Translations under genes and position numbers: made by a program
The notes under the pieces: model-generated
Databases searched by the model: none
The model's input: only the letters and a program-made list of their open reading frames with translations
What the model was told of the DNA's origin: nothing
Part shown: in pieces, positions 41,572 to 49,604 of the stretch
Numbering within the stretch: the first letter of the stretch is position 1
Layout: each line of letters starts with the position of its first letter
Assembly (NCBI GenBank): GCA_043822065.1
Contig: JBDRCC010000007.1
Span: 79,373 to 143,372, forward strand
Length of the DNA stretch: 64,000 nt
Direction of reading: 5' to 3'
DNA from: JBDRCC01 sp043822065 [NCBI: archaeon]
Lineage (GTDB): Archaea; Undinarchaeota; CAZHTU01

Positions 41572-42159
41572 TTATCTGCCTTTCCCTCGGCTCTCTTCGT
41601 ATATCCTCAATAACTCTGATACCACATTCTCAGGAGGCGTTAACTTCTCCTTGTTTTTCTCCAGCTCTTCCACATAATTAGCAACTGCTACCATCCAATC
41701 CCTGACACCACGCAGGGCGAAATCAAGCATATCCTCATTGAACTTCACACTAATTATTCCCGCATTTATCTTACTGGAAACATCTCTCATCTTTTTGATA
41801 TTGTCGTACCTCAATACATCTGTTGTCTCCACTTTTGAATCTACACCGTACATATAAATCTGCGCAAAAAACAATTCGATTAGATTTGCATAGCTCTTGA
41901 AGATGAAAAGCGCCTTGTAGTAGGGTGTCAAATCATCAGTCCATGGCTTCCATTCTGTCTGGAACTGATTTTGGAGCTGAAGTAAAATTGGAATTTCCTC
42001 AATTGTCATTATTTCTTTAATAAAATCGTGGACTGTTTCCATAGAGGAACGGATATTTTCGCCGACCGCCACAATGTCTGAAGTACTGCGCTTTTTTTTC
42101 TTCCAATGCCCCACCATACTCGAAGCATAAGCCTCAAGTAGGTCAGATGTCTTAGCCAT
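41572..42159 (-). CDS. A+T-rich hypothetical helical protein (195 aa)
   Basis: Unrecognised soluble, nearly all-helical protein; its codons are richer in A and T than those of surrounding genes, which suggests recent acquisition. It lies directly 3' of tRNA-Ala on the same strand; tRNA 3' ends are common integration targets, but no integrase or att repeat was found. A TATA box (GGATTATAAAC, about 42180-42190, minus strand) lies 27 bases before the ATG. Confidence 0.65.
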   Translation of the reverse strand: MAKTSDLLEAYASSMVGHWKKKKRSTSDIVAVGENIRSSMETVHDFIKEIMTIEEIPILLQLQNQFQTEWKPWTDDLTPYYKALFIFKSYANLIELFFAQIYMYGVDSKVETTDVLRYDNIKKMRDVSSKINAGIISVKFNEDMLDFALRGVRDWMVAVANYVEELEKNKEKLTPPENVVSELLRIYEESRGKGR

Positions 42160-42217
42160 GCTTTATTATTCTCTCTTTTAGTTTATAATCCTTTAGGTTC
42201 AGTATAGTTTTTTGCAT

Positions 42218-42240
42218 CAGCTTTTTTAGAAAAAAAGCTG
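42218..42240 (-). terminator. AT-rich 10-bp hairpin behind tRNA-Ala
   Basis: A perfect 10-bp inverted repeat (CAGCTTTTTT with AAAAAAGCTG) and a 3-base loop lies 3 bases from the 3' end of tRNA-Ala (minus strand). It matches in size and design the hairpin behind tRNA-Trp (20970-20992). Confidence 0.5.
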
Positions 42241-42243
42241 AAG

Positions 42244-42317
42244 TGGACCCGTCGGGATTTGAACCCGAGGCCTCCTGCTTGCAAAGCAGGCGCGCTACCA
42301 GTCTGCGCCACGGGCCC
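42244..42317 (-). tRNA. tRNA-Ala (anticodon TGC)
   Basis: A 74-nt tRNA on the minus strand with acceptor stem GGGCCCG/CGGGTCC, anticodon loop TTTGCAA (anticodon TGC) closed by a CTGC/GCAG stem, and T loop TTCAAAT. It reads GCA and likely other GCN codons. CCA is not encoded. The gene at 42351 lies just upstream. Confidence 0.95.
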
Positions 42318-42350
42318 ATCAAGCAGACTAAGCAGAAGTCGATACGAGTG

Positions 42351-42707
42351 TTACTTCTTTGCTTCTTTCTTTTCCGGCTCTTTCTTGGCGGGCTCCTTCT
42401 TCGCTGCGTCCGCGCCTGCCGGCTTGGCCTCGCCCGGCTTGGCTTCTGCTGCACCTTCCGCCGGCGCTGCGCCCGGAGCTGCCCCTGCTGCCGCGGCCTT
42501 TGCCGCTGCCTCGGCTGCCTTCTTGACCGCCTCTTCAGCCTTCTTGCTAGCGTTTGCCTTGAGCTGAGCTTCGTGCTCGCGCCTTATTTTGTCGAGCTGA
42601 TCCTTTGAGAAGACCTTGTGTGCGTAAGGGTTGCACCTCTTGCAGAGGCTAAGCCTGTTAACAAGCTTTTCCGCCCCGCAACATATGCATCGCTCTTTGG
42701 TCTTCAT
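42351..42707 (-). CDS. Small zinc-finger protein with Lys/Ala/Pro tail (118 aa)
   Basis: The N-terminal 30 residues carry a CICC and LCKRC pair that together can bind one zinc ion. A helical DQLDKIRREHEAQL stretch follows, and the last 60 residues are a Lys/Ala/Pro/Glu tail (AAKKEPAKKEPEKKEAKK) like the tails on ribosomal proteins in this window. I do not recognise the family, but the architecture resembles the small zinc ribbons of ribosomal proteins such as L37e or L40e. The ATG at 42707 is supported by a TATA box (ATATATATAAGG on the minus strand) 28-30 bases upstream. Confidence 0.7.
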   Translation of the reverse strand: MKTKERCICCGAEKLVNRLSLCKRCNPYAHKVFSKDQLDKIRREHEAQLKANASKKAEEAVKKAAEAAAKAAAAGAAPGAAPAEGAAEAKPGEAKPAGADAAKKEPAKKEPEKKEAKK

Positions 42708-42762
42708 AAGGTACTCAATATACTCAATTAACCTTATATATATGTTTCCATTACCAAACGGT
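42708..42762. promoter_or_regulatory. Divergent promoter between zinc-finger and CrtC-like genes
   Basis: The AT-rich segment centred on CCTTATATATATG (about 42731-42743) can be read as a TATA box in both directions: about 28 bases before the minus-strand ATG at 42707, and 26 bases before the plus-strand ATG at 42763. Confidence 0.5.
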
Positions 42763-43797
42763 ATGCGGTCGAATATGTGGCAGCTCGACTTGTCCAATAA
42801 AATTTCTGGGCGGACTTGGTGGTGGTGGTTCTGGATACTCTTCATCCACAACAAGCGCCAGCCTTCACGGCCTGACCAGCTTATGGTTCTGTGGTCCACC
42901 CGCGATGTTGACAGCATAAAAGTCAACGACATGCCCATCACAATAGACCGGTCAGCCCAGACTCCCTCCAAATTCCACGGTGCGGTCGCCGCCTGGAACT
43001 GCATGGGCGGAAAAATGGCTAACGATTTTATTCTGGAGGAGTGCGATTTGGAAATCCGGGGCAAAGCACTTTCCTGCAGCACAAAAAATGACTACTCTTT
43101 CGCAGAAACCAAGAACGGCTTTTCCGCTAACCTAGCAAAAACCGGGCTGCCGCACTCGTTCAGCATGGAGTACGAGCCGGGCCTTCCGCTGGTTGAAAGC
43201 AGCTATTACCCCATAGGAAAATACGGCTTTGACATACACGCGGTCGAGCGCATGAAGCTGTCTGGAAAGCGTGCCGGGAAAAAAATAAGCGGAACCGCAT
43301 ACTTTCAGAGGGTTACAGTAAATGCCCCCGCAATACCCTGGTACTGGGGGGTAAACCACTTTGAAAACGGAAGCGTCCTGCTTTACAACTCGCCGCATAT
43401 GGGCGTTGACCTCATGGCTTCAATCCAAAAGAAGTTCCACCCGCTCCGGCACGGCATACTTGCGCTTCCCGGGCATGTCAGCCTCTTTGACCCAGATTCC
43501 AAGAGCTGGTCCAAGTACGGCAACGTAAAGGTCGCATACTCCAAAAACGGCATGGGCCTCCCTGTCTGGGAGGTGTATGCCAACCGCAGAGGAAATCGCA
43601 TCCGCTTTACTGTTGACAGCTATGCGCATGCATACTGGAAATTCCAGCTTCCGCAGACCTTTGGCGGCCTTTTCTACTATAACGAGTATCCGGTGGAGGT
43701 GGCTGACTTTAAGCTAACTGGCGAGAAAGAGTTGTCACTCTCAGATCTTGGGTATGGGTACGGCAATTCGGAGCACTCTGTCGGGCTCTTATTATAG
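42763..43797 (+). CDS. CrtC/AttH-like lipocalin-fold protein (tentative)
   Basis: The 344-residue soluble protein resembles the CrtC/AttH (hydroxyneurosporene synthase-like) family: a Trp-rich WWWWFWILF start, GTAYFQRVTVNAPAIPWYWG and a C-terminal FYYNEYPVEVADFKLTGEK. In bacteria CrtC hydrates carotenoids; archaeal members have no known role, and no carotenoid genes lie nearby. The start is either the ATG at 42763, which fits a TATA box at 42737 and a leaderless mRNA, or one at 42742. No signal peptide. Confidence 0.6.
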   Translation: MRSNMWQLDLSNKISGRTWWWWFWILFIHNKRQPSRPDQLMVLWSTRDVDSIKVNDMPITIDRSAQTPSKFHGAVAAWNCMGGKMANDFILEECDLEIRGKALSCSTKNDYSFAETKNGFSANLAKTGLPHSFSMEYEPGLPLVESSYYPIGKYGFDIHAVERMKLSGKRAGKKISGTAYFQRVTVNAPAIPWYWGVNHFENGSVLLYNSPHMGVDLMASIQKKFHPLRHGILALPGHVSLFDPDSKSWSKYGNVKVAYSKNGMGLPVWEVYANRRGNRIRFTVDSYAHAYWKFQLPQTFGGLFYYNEYPVEVADFKLTGEKELSLSDLGYGYGNSEHSVGLLL

Positions 43798-45762
43798 CTA
43801 AAGCTTGAGGAGCCTGTCTTCCAGTATCTCTCTCAAATATCGCAAAACTTCGCCCTCAGCCAGTATATACTCCTCGCCTATCGTGTTCTGGCATATTTTC
43901 AAGCCCTCGGTGACAAACTCTTTGAAAATCGGCTCCATACCATCGCCTATGTAGCCCAGGAGGTCCGCCCTTATCAGCCACATCGCAAGTATAATCTTCT
44001 GGACGCGTACGTCGGTCGCCATGAACGCTGCGCGGAAGAACTCTTTCCATTTTTTCTTCCGTAGGGTGGATAGGATGGTTTTCATCCGCTCAAAGCCTAT
44101 TATATCCTCGACAGCCAGGAAGCATGTCTTGTCCAGGTTTTTTGCGTGTGTTGGGGAGAACCGCTTCTCGTTGTCCTCCATGAGCTTTTTGTACACATAG
44201 TACGAGCAGTAAATGTCGTAGAGCCTGTACCTCTTTTTCACCCACTCGAACTTATCTCTGTCGTCTCTGAGCAGGCGCGCTATAGCCTGTGAGGCGGCAT
44301 CGCCTTTCTTAGCGTGGGCGTGCATGCTCCTGGCAAAGAGGCTGTAGGTCTTGCCAAGGAACCGGATGTAGAATGCGAGCTTGTCCTTTTCCTCGTCGCT
44401 CCTCCCCTTTATGCGGCTTATTATCTCGCGCAGGACCTCCTCATTTTCCACCATTACTTCCCACCTCTCGGCATGCTTCCGTTGCCTGAAGAGGCATAGT
44501 CCAATGTCATCAAGCACCCGCGCCGTTATCTCGAGCTTTTTGAGCTTTGTCTTGAAGCCTATCTTGCTGAGCTTTTTTCTCGCTTCGCTGAGTATTGCCA
44601 TCGCGCCGCCGAAGTCATCCGCCTTTATGCGTGCGCTCGCGTCATTCAGCTGGAGCTCAAGGGATGTCAGGTCGGTGATTGGGCGTATCTCCAGGTCGGC
44701 TGGCGCCTCGGCTTCCTCCTCCTCTGAAGGCTCCTTCCACTTAAAGCCTGGGAAGTACTCAGGCGCCGCGCTTGTGCCCTGCTCTATGTACTCCATCCAG
44801 TTTTCTCCTTCCTCTGCTGCAGCGGTGTGCTTTGTCTCCTTTACAGTCCGGGAAATCTCCTCTGCCTTGGAGAAGTCTTCTATCGCCATCTTCAGCAGCT
44901 CCGCCCGGCCTCTGCCGCCTTTCGCCCTTGCCTCATAATCCCAGAGGTCCTCCCTCGCCTTACCCGCGCAGTAGTAGGCGCACACCGCGGCGCTCTTTAT
45001 CTGAGCATCATCCAGCGTCTCCCTGACCGCGATGCTTTCCTCCATAGCCTGTATGAACTTCTTGGTCTCGTCAAAAATCCTGCCTGCGGTCTCGTACCGC
45101 CTCGTTATCTCCTCCGACTTCTTCTCCATCCTGAATTTTGAGAGGTAGCTGTAAGCCCTGCCGAGGTTAAGCCCGACGAAGAACATGTAGACCGACTTCG
45201 GGTCCTCCGGCACCACGACTGGGGCAAGCGTACCCTCAGACAGCGGCTTTTGGTCGAAAAGGAACTTTGCTGCCTCCACAAAGCTGTCCCTTGCCCGAAG
45301 GTAGCTCTCCTCCGCCTGCTTGTAGAGGCCCCGCGACTCTTTCGCCCTGCCATCCCTGATGTAGAATTTCCCTAAGCCGTAATGGAGCTGGAGGATGTAT
45401 GCTGCGCGGATGCTGTAAATCCCCTTGTCCCGCTCTGTCAGGTACTTGAGGCGCTCCCCCATTTTTACGTACTTGTCAAAAATCTTGCTGTCCGAGGTGG
45501 TTATGGCGGCGTCCTCAAACTCAAAGTCGGCTATGAACTTTACAAGAACCTTCGCAAATTCAGGCATGTAGACCAGCGTCAGGTACTTCTCCCATGCCGC
45601 CCCGCCCCTTTGCCCGCTTGCGATGCAATGGAGGAGCGGCTGCAGCTGGTATTCTGCTTGTAAAACTCCAGGCAGTTCCCTCGGCTGCTTCACATTGTGC
45701 ATGTCCGACAAGCGCTCGATTATCCTGCTTATCTCTGCGCTGGACCTGTTCTCATCAAGCAT
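43798..45762 (-). CDS. Large helical, TPR-like protein (654 aa)
   Basis: Unrecognised. The 654-residue protein is almost entirely helical with TPR-like helix pairs (GLGKFYIRDGRAKESRGLY, DFSKAEEISRTVKE), split by an acidic linker PSEEEEAEAPADLE near residue 370. TPR arrays bind other proteins. It abuts the end of the CrtC-like gene on the other strand. A TATA box (CTATTTATACTAAG, about 45784-45797, minus strand) is 28 bases before the ATG. Confidence 0.72.
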   Translation of the reverse strand: MLDENRSSAEISRIIERLSDMHNVKQPRELPGVLQAEYQLQPLLHCIASGQRGGAAWEKYLTLVYMPEFAKVLVKFIADFEFEDAAITTSDSKIFDKYVKMGERLKYLTERDKGIYSIRAAYILQLHYGLGKFYIRDGRAKESRGLYKQAEESYLRARDSFVEAAKFLFDQKPLSEGTLAPVVVPEDPKSVYMFFVGLNLGRAYSYLSKFRMEKKSEEITRRYETAGRIFDETKKFIQAMEESIAVRETLDDAQIKSAAVCAYYCAGKAREDLWDYEARAKGGRGRAELLKMAIEDFSKAEEISRTVKETKHTAAAEEGENWMEYIEQGTSAAPEYFPGFKWKEPSEEEEAEAPADLEIRPITDLTSLELQLNDASARIKADDFGGAMAILSEARKKLSKIGFKTKLKKLEITARVLDDIGLCLFRQRKHAERWEVMVENEEVLREIISRIKGRSDEEKDKLAFYIRFLGKTYSLFARSMHAHAKKGDAASQAIARLLRDDRDKFEWVKKRYRLYDIYCSYYVYKKLMEDNEKRFSPTHAKNLDKTCFLAVEDIIGFERMKTILSTLRKKKWKEFFRAAFMATDVRVQKIILAMWLIRADLLGYIGDGMEPIFKEFVTEGLKICQNTIGEEYILAEGEVLRYLREILEDRLLKL

Positions 45763-45809
45763 GCGTAGAATAGCGCGCTCTTAGTATAAATAGTTTAAAG
45801 AAAGAAGGA

Positions 45810-45883
45810 TGGGCCCAACGGGAATTGAACCCGCGACCTACCGGTTAAGAGCCGGTCGCTCTACCAGCCTGAGCTATGGACCC
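45810..45883 (-). tRNA. tRNA-Lys (anticodon CTT)
   Basis: A 74-nt tRNA with acceptor stem GGGTCCA/TGGGCCC, anticodon stem ACCGG/CCGGT, loop CTCTTAA (anticodon CTT) and T loop TTCAATT. It reads AAG. No intron and no encoded CCA. It lies between the 654-aa gene and a membrane-protein gene, all on the minus strand. Confidence 0.95.
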
Positions 45884-45927
45884 ATAAGTGGAATTCAGTA
45901 TACTGAACTAAGTTTATAACTTTTCTC

Positions 45928-46422
45928 TTATTTCTTTTTTGCAGCCTGAGGCTTCTTTTGGGAGATTTTGCCGCCGGCTACGAGGGACGGGTTGGCTTTG
46001 GCTATCCTTTCAAGGGTTTGGTCGTCAAGCTGCGGGCTGAACTCGTTGCTCGCCGGAACCTGCCCAAGCAGGAACCCGCTCGGGTTTGTCTCGGCAAGCG
46101 CCCTGAGCAAATCAGGGTACGGCTTCCTCGGCGGCTCCTTCGGCACAATTTTGCCCTCCTTTACCCTCTGAACATACTCCTTGTCCGCACTAAGCATTTC
46201 TGCCCTTACTTTGGATATTTTGTCGGCAAGCTCGAATGGCGCCTTTGTAGCCTTTATGGCGTCCAAAAATGACGCAACAAAGCTGATAAGGGACCAGAAT
46301 GAAAGCGCGAAAATGGCAAAAACAAGCGCAGACTGCCATATGGGCAGAAGAAGATATGCATAAGTCGCGTAGGCGGCTAAGACCGCCAATATTATGCTAG
46401 TTGCTATTGATAGTACTCTCAT
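45928..46422 (-). CDS. Two-helix membrane protein with cytosolic tail (164 aa)
   Basis: Unrecognised. The N-terminal half has two hydrophobic helices (residues about 1-25 and 30-55). The rest is a soluble tail ending in QKKPQAAKKK. It starts at the base where L37e stops, so it is translated as the third gene of an Lsm-L37e-membrane protein unit. Confidence 0.65.
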   Translation of the reverse strand: MRVLSIATSIILAVLAAYATYAYLLLPIWQSALVFAIFALSFWSLISFVASFLDAIKATKAPFELADKISKVRAEMLSADKEYVQRVKEGKIVPKEPPRKPYPDLLRALAETNPSGFLLGQVPASNEFSPQLDDQTLERIAKANPSLVAGGKISQKKPQAAKKK

Positions 46423-46607
46423 TAAACGAGTCTGACCTTGTTAAGGTCCTTGTTCTGCCAATCATAGTTTCTGAGCTTTTTGCTCCTTCCGTAGCCGCAA
46501 GCCGCGCAGATGCTCTTCTTTTTGTGGTATGCGTGCCTGCCGCACCGCCTGCAGACTATGTGCAAACTGTTCTGCCGCTTTCCGAACGATGGAGTTCCTT
46601 TGCCCAT
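46422..46607 (-). CDS. rpl37e: 50S ribosomal protein L37e
   Basis: A 61-residue zinc ribbon: [20 protein letters not shown] and CAACGYG give the two CxxC pairs, the archaeal L37e signature, full length. It binds 23S rRNA. It overlaps the Lsm gene stop by one base, matching the frequent Lsm-L37e pairing in archaea. Confidence 0.95.
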   Translation of the reverse strand: MGKGTPSFGKRQNSLHIVCRRCGRHAYHKKKSICAACGYGRSKKLRNYDWQNKDLNKVRLV

Positions 46608-46834
46608 TATTGCACCGTTTCGGGCGAGATGTAAACTACAGTGTCGCCCCTCAGCAGGACCCTGCCGAGCTTTATATGCCCGCCGTTGCTCATGTCTTCG
46701 GCGTCGTCAAGCACGAGGTTCATGTGGATGTCAAAGGCTTTTAACTTGCCCCTGAAGTCCTTATTGTCCTTGAGCCGGACTAGTACATTGCTCTCAATCG
46801 CCGTCTTCAAAAAATCAAAAGGTCGGTCGGACAT
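46607..46834 (-). CDS. Lsm/Sm-like RNA-binding protein
   Basis: A 75-residue Sm fold: [29 protein letters not shown] is the Sm1 motif and [14 protein letters not shown] is Sm2. Archaeal Lsm proteins form heptamer rings that bind U-rich RNA. The ATG has a minus-strand TATA box (CTTTAAATACC, about 46858-46868) 27 bases upstream. Confidence 0.95.
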   Translation of the reverse strand: MSDRPFDFLKTAIESNVLVRLKDNKDFRGKLKAFDIHMNLVLDDAEDMSNGGHIKLGRVLLRGDTVVYISPETVQ

Positions 46835-46940
46835 GGTGGTATAGATTATCCGAGTTGGTATTTAAAGGTTTTGCAATCCAGAAAATCCCCGGGCACAAAT
46901 CAAAAACCATTTAAACGTGCCGCCCTAATTCTATCGCACA
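46835..46940. promoter_or_regulatory. Divergent leaderless promoters of Lsm-L37e and S8e
   Basis: The 106-base gap holds a minus-strand TATA box (CTTTAAATACC, about 46858-46868) for the Lsm gene and a plus-strand box (CATTTAAAC) centred near 46912, about 28 bases before the S8e ATG. Confidence 0.5.
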
Positions 46941-47330
46941 ATGGTATGGCAAGGAAGGTCACTTAGAAAGCCGTCCGGCGCAAGGATTCGCTCCGCCCGG
47001 AAGAAGAGGCGGTTTGAGTACGGCAGGGAAGCCACAGAAACCAAGATAGGCGAAAGGAAAATCAAGTCAATCCGCTCCCGTGGTGGCAAGACAAGCACCA
47101 TATACCTCCAGGCAAAGTACGTCAATGTTTACAATCCAAAGACGAAGAAATGCATAAAAAGCACAATCAAGAGCGTCCTCGAGAACCCTGCTGACCCGCA
47201 CTATGTAAGGCGGAATATCATCACAAAGAACGCCGTTCTCGACACCGAAGCAGGCAAGGTCAAAGTCACGAACCGGCCGGGCCAAGAGGGCTGCGTTAAC
47301 GCGATACTGCTCGAGCCAAAATCGAAATAA
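46941..47330 (+). CDS. rps8e: 30S ribosomal protein S8e
   Basis: The 129-residue protein is archaeal S8e: MVWQGRSLRKPSGARIR at the N-terminus, KSIRSRGGKTSTIYLQAKYVNV and NPADPHYVRRNIITKNAVL are conserved. It binds 16S rRNA. The stop overlaps the HIT gene start by one base. Confidence 0.95.
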   Translation: MVWQGRSLRKPSGARIRSARKKRRFEYGREATETKIGERKIKSIRSRGGKTSTIYLQAKYVNVYNPKTKKCIKSTIKSVLENPADPHYVRRNIITKNAVLDTEAGKVKVTNRPGQEGCVNAILLEPKSK

Positions 47331-47743
47331 TGCCAGACTGCATATTCTGCAAGATACTCGCTGGGCAAATCCCTGCGCACATGATTTACACTAACGACTC
47401 AGCCGCGAGCTTTCTAGACATAAGCCCCGCGGCGGAGGGTCATTCGCTTGTAGTCCCCAAAAAGCACTATGAGACGCTCTCAGACATTCCCTCTGAAGAG
47501 TTCAAAAACCTGATGTCTGCTGTCAAAAAGGTTGCTAACGCCGTTGTTGCTTCCACAGCGTCTACGGGGTTCAATATTATCCAGGCCAACAAGCCCTCTG
47601 CCGGGCAGGTTGTGCCGCACGTGCATTTTCATGTAGTCCCAAGGAAAGACGGCGACGGCCTGCAGATGGACTTCAACCGCAAAAGCCCCACGCCGGAGCA
47701 GCTCAAGTCGACTGCGGGCAGAATCCGGCAGGCAATCCAATAA
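47330..47743 (+). CDS. HIT-family nucleotide-binding protein
   Basis: A 137-residue HIT (histidine triad) protein: CIFCKILAGQIPA with its zinc-binding Cys pair, PKKHYETLSDI, and the catalytic HVHFHVVPR triad. Family members hydrolyse nucleotidyl bonds such as AMP-lysine or AMP-amidates. It overlaps the S8e stop by one base (TAATG). Confidence 0.93.
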   Translation: MPDCIFCKILAGQIPAHMIYTNDSAASFLDISPAAEGHSLVVPKKHYETLSDIPSEEFKNLMSAVKKVANAVVASTASTGFNIIQANKPSAGQVVPHVHFHVVPRKDGDGLQMDFNRKSPTPEQLKSTAGRIRQAIQ

Positions 47744-47765
47744 GATTTGTCATTGTGCGGCAGGA

Positions 47766-48038
47766 CTATTCATATATAGAATAGTTCGTGACCTTTCTGA
47801 CCCTCAGCTCTTCGGTCTTCAGCACTTTTTCGCCCTTGTGCAGCTTTACGCCCTTGTAGGGGTTCGCAGGGCAGTCGTAGCAAGCCTCAGAAATCTCATA
47901 GTCATAAGAGGGCTCGTCCTCAAAGCACCCCGACGGCATGCCTATGTGCATCCTGCCGCGGGAGCAGGAGCACTCAAAGGGCCTGAGCATGAACTCCTTG
48001 GCATGCCCGTGCTTGTCCGCCTTGTAACGCGTTACCAT
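47766..48038 (-). CDS. Small Cys-containing protein (90 aa)
   Basis: Unrecognised. Residues 23-60 contain CSC, GCF and ACYDC, plus several His residues, so a zinc or Fe-S site is plausible. A TATA-like box (GTTATTAAGG, about 48059-48068, minus strand) lies 27 bases before the ATG, implying a leaderless mRNA. It runs toward the HIT gene. Confidence 0.6.
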   Translation of the reverse strand: MVTRYKADKHGHAKEFMLRPFECSCSRGRMHIGMPSGCFEDEPSYDYEISEACYDCPANPYKGVKLHKGEKVLKTEELRVRKVTNYSIYE

Positions 48039-48123
48039 AATTAAAATCTAGTTTTTGCCCTTAATAACCCTTTCTAAGCCTGCTATAAAAGTATAAAACC
48101 AGCCTATGATTTATACCCTTGGA

Positions 48124-49185
48124 ATGCAGCAGGACATACTGAAAAAATCGAGGTCCGCACGGCTCCCGCCAGGCTCGCTCGTTCAGCCCGGCGCTGGGAA
48201 AGGTATCAGCTCGAAAATTACGCTATTTGAGTACAACGGCAAGACTTATTCTGAGCGGGTTGTAAACTCTGCAGACGAATGCTTCCCCTCAAAAAAATCC
48301 TCAAACGTCAGCTGGATAAATGTCGACGGCCTGAACCCGGACGTGATAAACTCTCTTGGCAAGAGCTTTGGCATTCACCCAATGGTCCAGGAGGACATAT
48401 TGGACACAGGCCAGAGGCCCAAGACTGAGGTTTTTGACAATTACATTTATATGGTATTCAAGCAAATCCACTTCGATGCGACTGCGAACAGGATAAACGA
48501 CGAGCAGATAAGCCTTCTAATCGGATCCAATTTTGTCATCTCTTTTCAAGAGGTGCCGGGTGACGGGTTTGACCCTGTTCGGGACAGGATTCGAAAGAAC
48601 ACGGGCAGGATTCGCTCAATGGGCGCGGACTATTTGGCATACTCGCTCCTTGATGCCGTGGTCGACGAGTACTTCAGGATACTAGAGGTCCTTGGCGAGA
48701 AGATTGATGTCCTAGAAGAGGAGCTTGTGCGCAACCCGACCCCCAAGACACTGCGGACAATATATTCCCTCAAGCGGGAGATGCTTTTCCTGAGGAAGGC
48801 GGTTTGGCCCCTGAGGGAGGTAATCCTCGGCGTAGAGCGCGGTGGGGAGAGGATAATACGCAAGCCGACGTTCGTTTACCTCCGGGATTTGTACGACCAC
48901 ACAATCCAGGTCATAGACACCATAGAGACCTTCAGGGACATACTCTCCGGCATGTTGGACATATACCTGTCTAGCATAAGCTACAAGCTGAACGACATAA
49001 TGAAGGTCCTGACGATAATCGCAACAATCTTCATCCCGCTGACTTTCATAACCGGCATCTACGGCATGAACTTCCACTACATGCCTGAAATTGATTGGCA
49101 CCTTGGGTACCAGTTCAGCCTCTCCCTTATGCTGGTGGTTGGCCTCGTAATGGTGGCATACTTCAAAAAGCGCCGCTGGATGTGA
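48124..49185 (+). CDS. corA: CorA-type divalent cation channel
   Basis: A 353-residue CorA: a large N-terminal cytoplasmic domain, long stalk helix (YSLKREMLFLRKAVWPLRE), and two C-terminal membrane helices with the pore motif GMNFHYMPEIDW, which has the family's Gly-Met-Asn and acidic residues. It imports Mg2+ and perhaps Co2+ or Ni2+, the last relevant to the [NiFe] hydrogenase nearby (inference). Two TATA boxes in CTATAAAAGTATAAAACC suggest a start at the ATG at 48124; an ATG at 48106 would add six residues. Confidence 0.92.
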   Translation: MQQDILKKSRSARLPPGSLVQPGAGKGISSKITLFEYNGKTYSERVVNSADECFPSKKSSNVSWINVDGLNPDVINSLGKSFGIHPMVQEDILDTGQRPKTEVFDNYIYMVFKQIHFDATANRINDEQISLLIGSNFVISFQEVPGDGFDPVRDRIRKNTGRIRSMGADYLAYSLLDAVVDEYFRILEVLGEKIDVLEEELVRNPTPKTLRTIYSLKREMLFLRKAVWPLREVILGVERGGERIIRKPTFVYLRDLYDHTIQVIDTIETFRDILSGMLDIYLSSISYKLNDIMKVLTIIATIFIPLTFITGIYGMNFHYMPEIDWHLGYQFSLSLMLVVGLVMVAYFKKRRWM

Positions 49186-49201
49186 GCCCTTAAAAAATAA
49201 G

Positions 49202-49223
49202 GGGCGGGCAGACTCACCCGCCC
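49202..49223. terminator. GC-rich hairpin between convergent corA and membrane-protein genes
   Basis: A perfect 7-bp stem GGGCGGG/CCCGCCC with an 8-base loop lies between the convergent stops (49185 and 49233). Read from the minus strand it is followed by an A/T-rich stretch; it may serve both genes. Confidence 0.5.
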
Positions 49224-49232
49224 GCCAACTGT

Positions 49233-49523
49233 TTATCTCCCGAACACCCACGCAATCAGCAACACCATCGGCGACATGAAAAAGGCAAGTATCTTGCCGA
49301 TGAGTATCGCATACACTGGGTCTATGCCTGCCGACACAAGCATAAACACCCCGGCTGCGGAAACGAACTCGTAGCAGGGCGAGACGACCCCGCTGAATGC
49401 CATATGCAGGACCTGCACTGCAATGCTGCTTCCTATCAGCAGTATCATGTAAAAGTGCAGCAGGGGATCGTCGGAGAACAGTACCAGTGCTATCACGATT
49501 TGCACGAATATAGCAGATATCAT
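49233..49523 (-). CDS. Four-helix membrane protein (96 aa)
   Basis: Unrecognised membrane protein with three to four hydrophobic helices and hardly any polar residues; CYEFVSAAGVF is the only marked sequence. The ATG at 49523 has a Shine-Dalgarno-like GGGGGTGAGGGG directly upstream, while an ATG at 49553 would fit a leaderless start from an upstream TATA box. The choice is uncertain, and both would keep the frame. Confidence 0.6.
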   Translation of the reverse strand: MISAIFVQIVIALVLFSDDPLLHFYMILLIGSSIAVQVLHMAFSGVVSPCYEFVSAAGVFMLVSAGIDPVYAILIGKILAFFMSPMVLLIAWVFGR

Positions 49524-49604
49524 TCCCCTCACCCCCACATCACTATAAAACATATATCTCTTTAAAGAATGGCTTTAAATATATAAAGAGATTATAACTT
49601 CTTG

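Noticed and set aside
42631-42762. Upstream extension of the CrtC-like frame to 42631
   Set aside because: It would overlap the zinc-finger gene on the other strand and contains both promoters; a start at 42742 or 42763 fits better.
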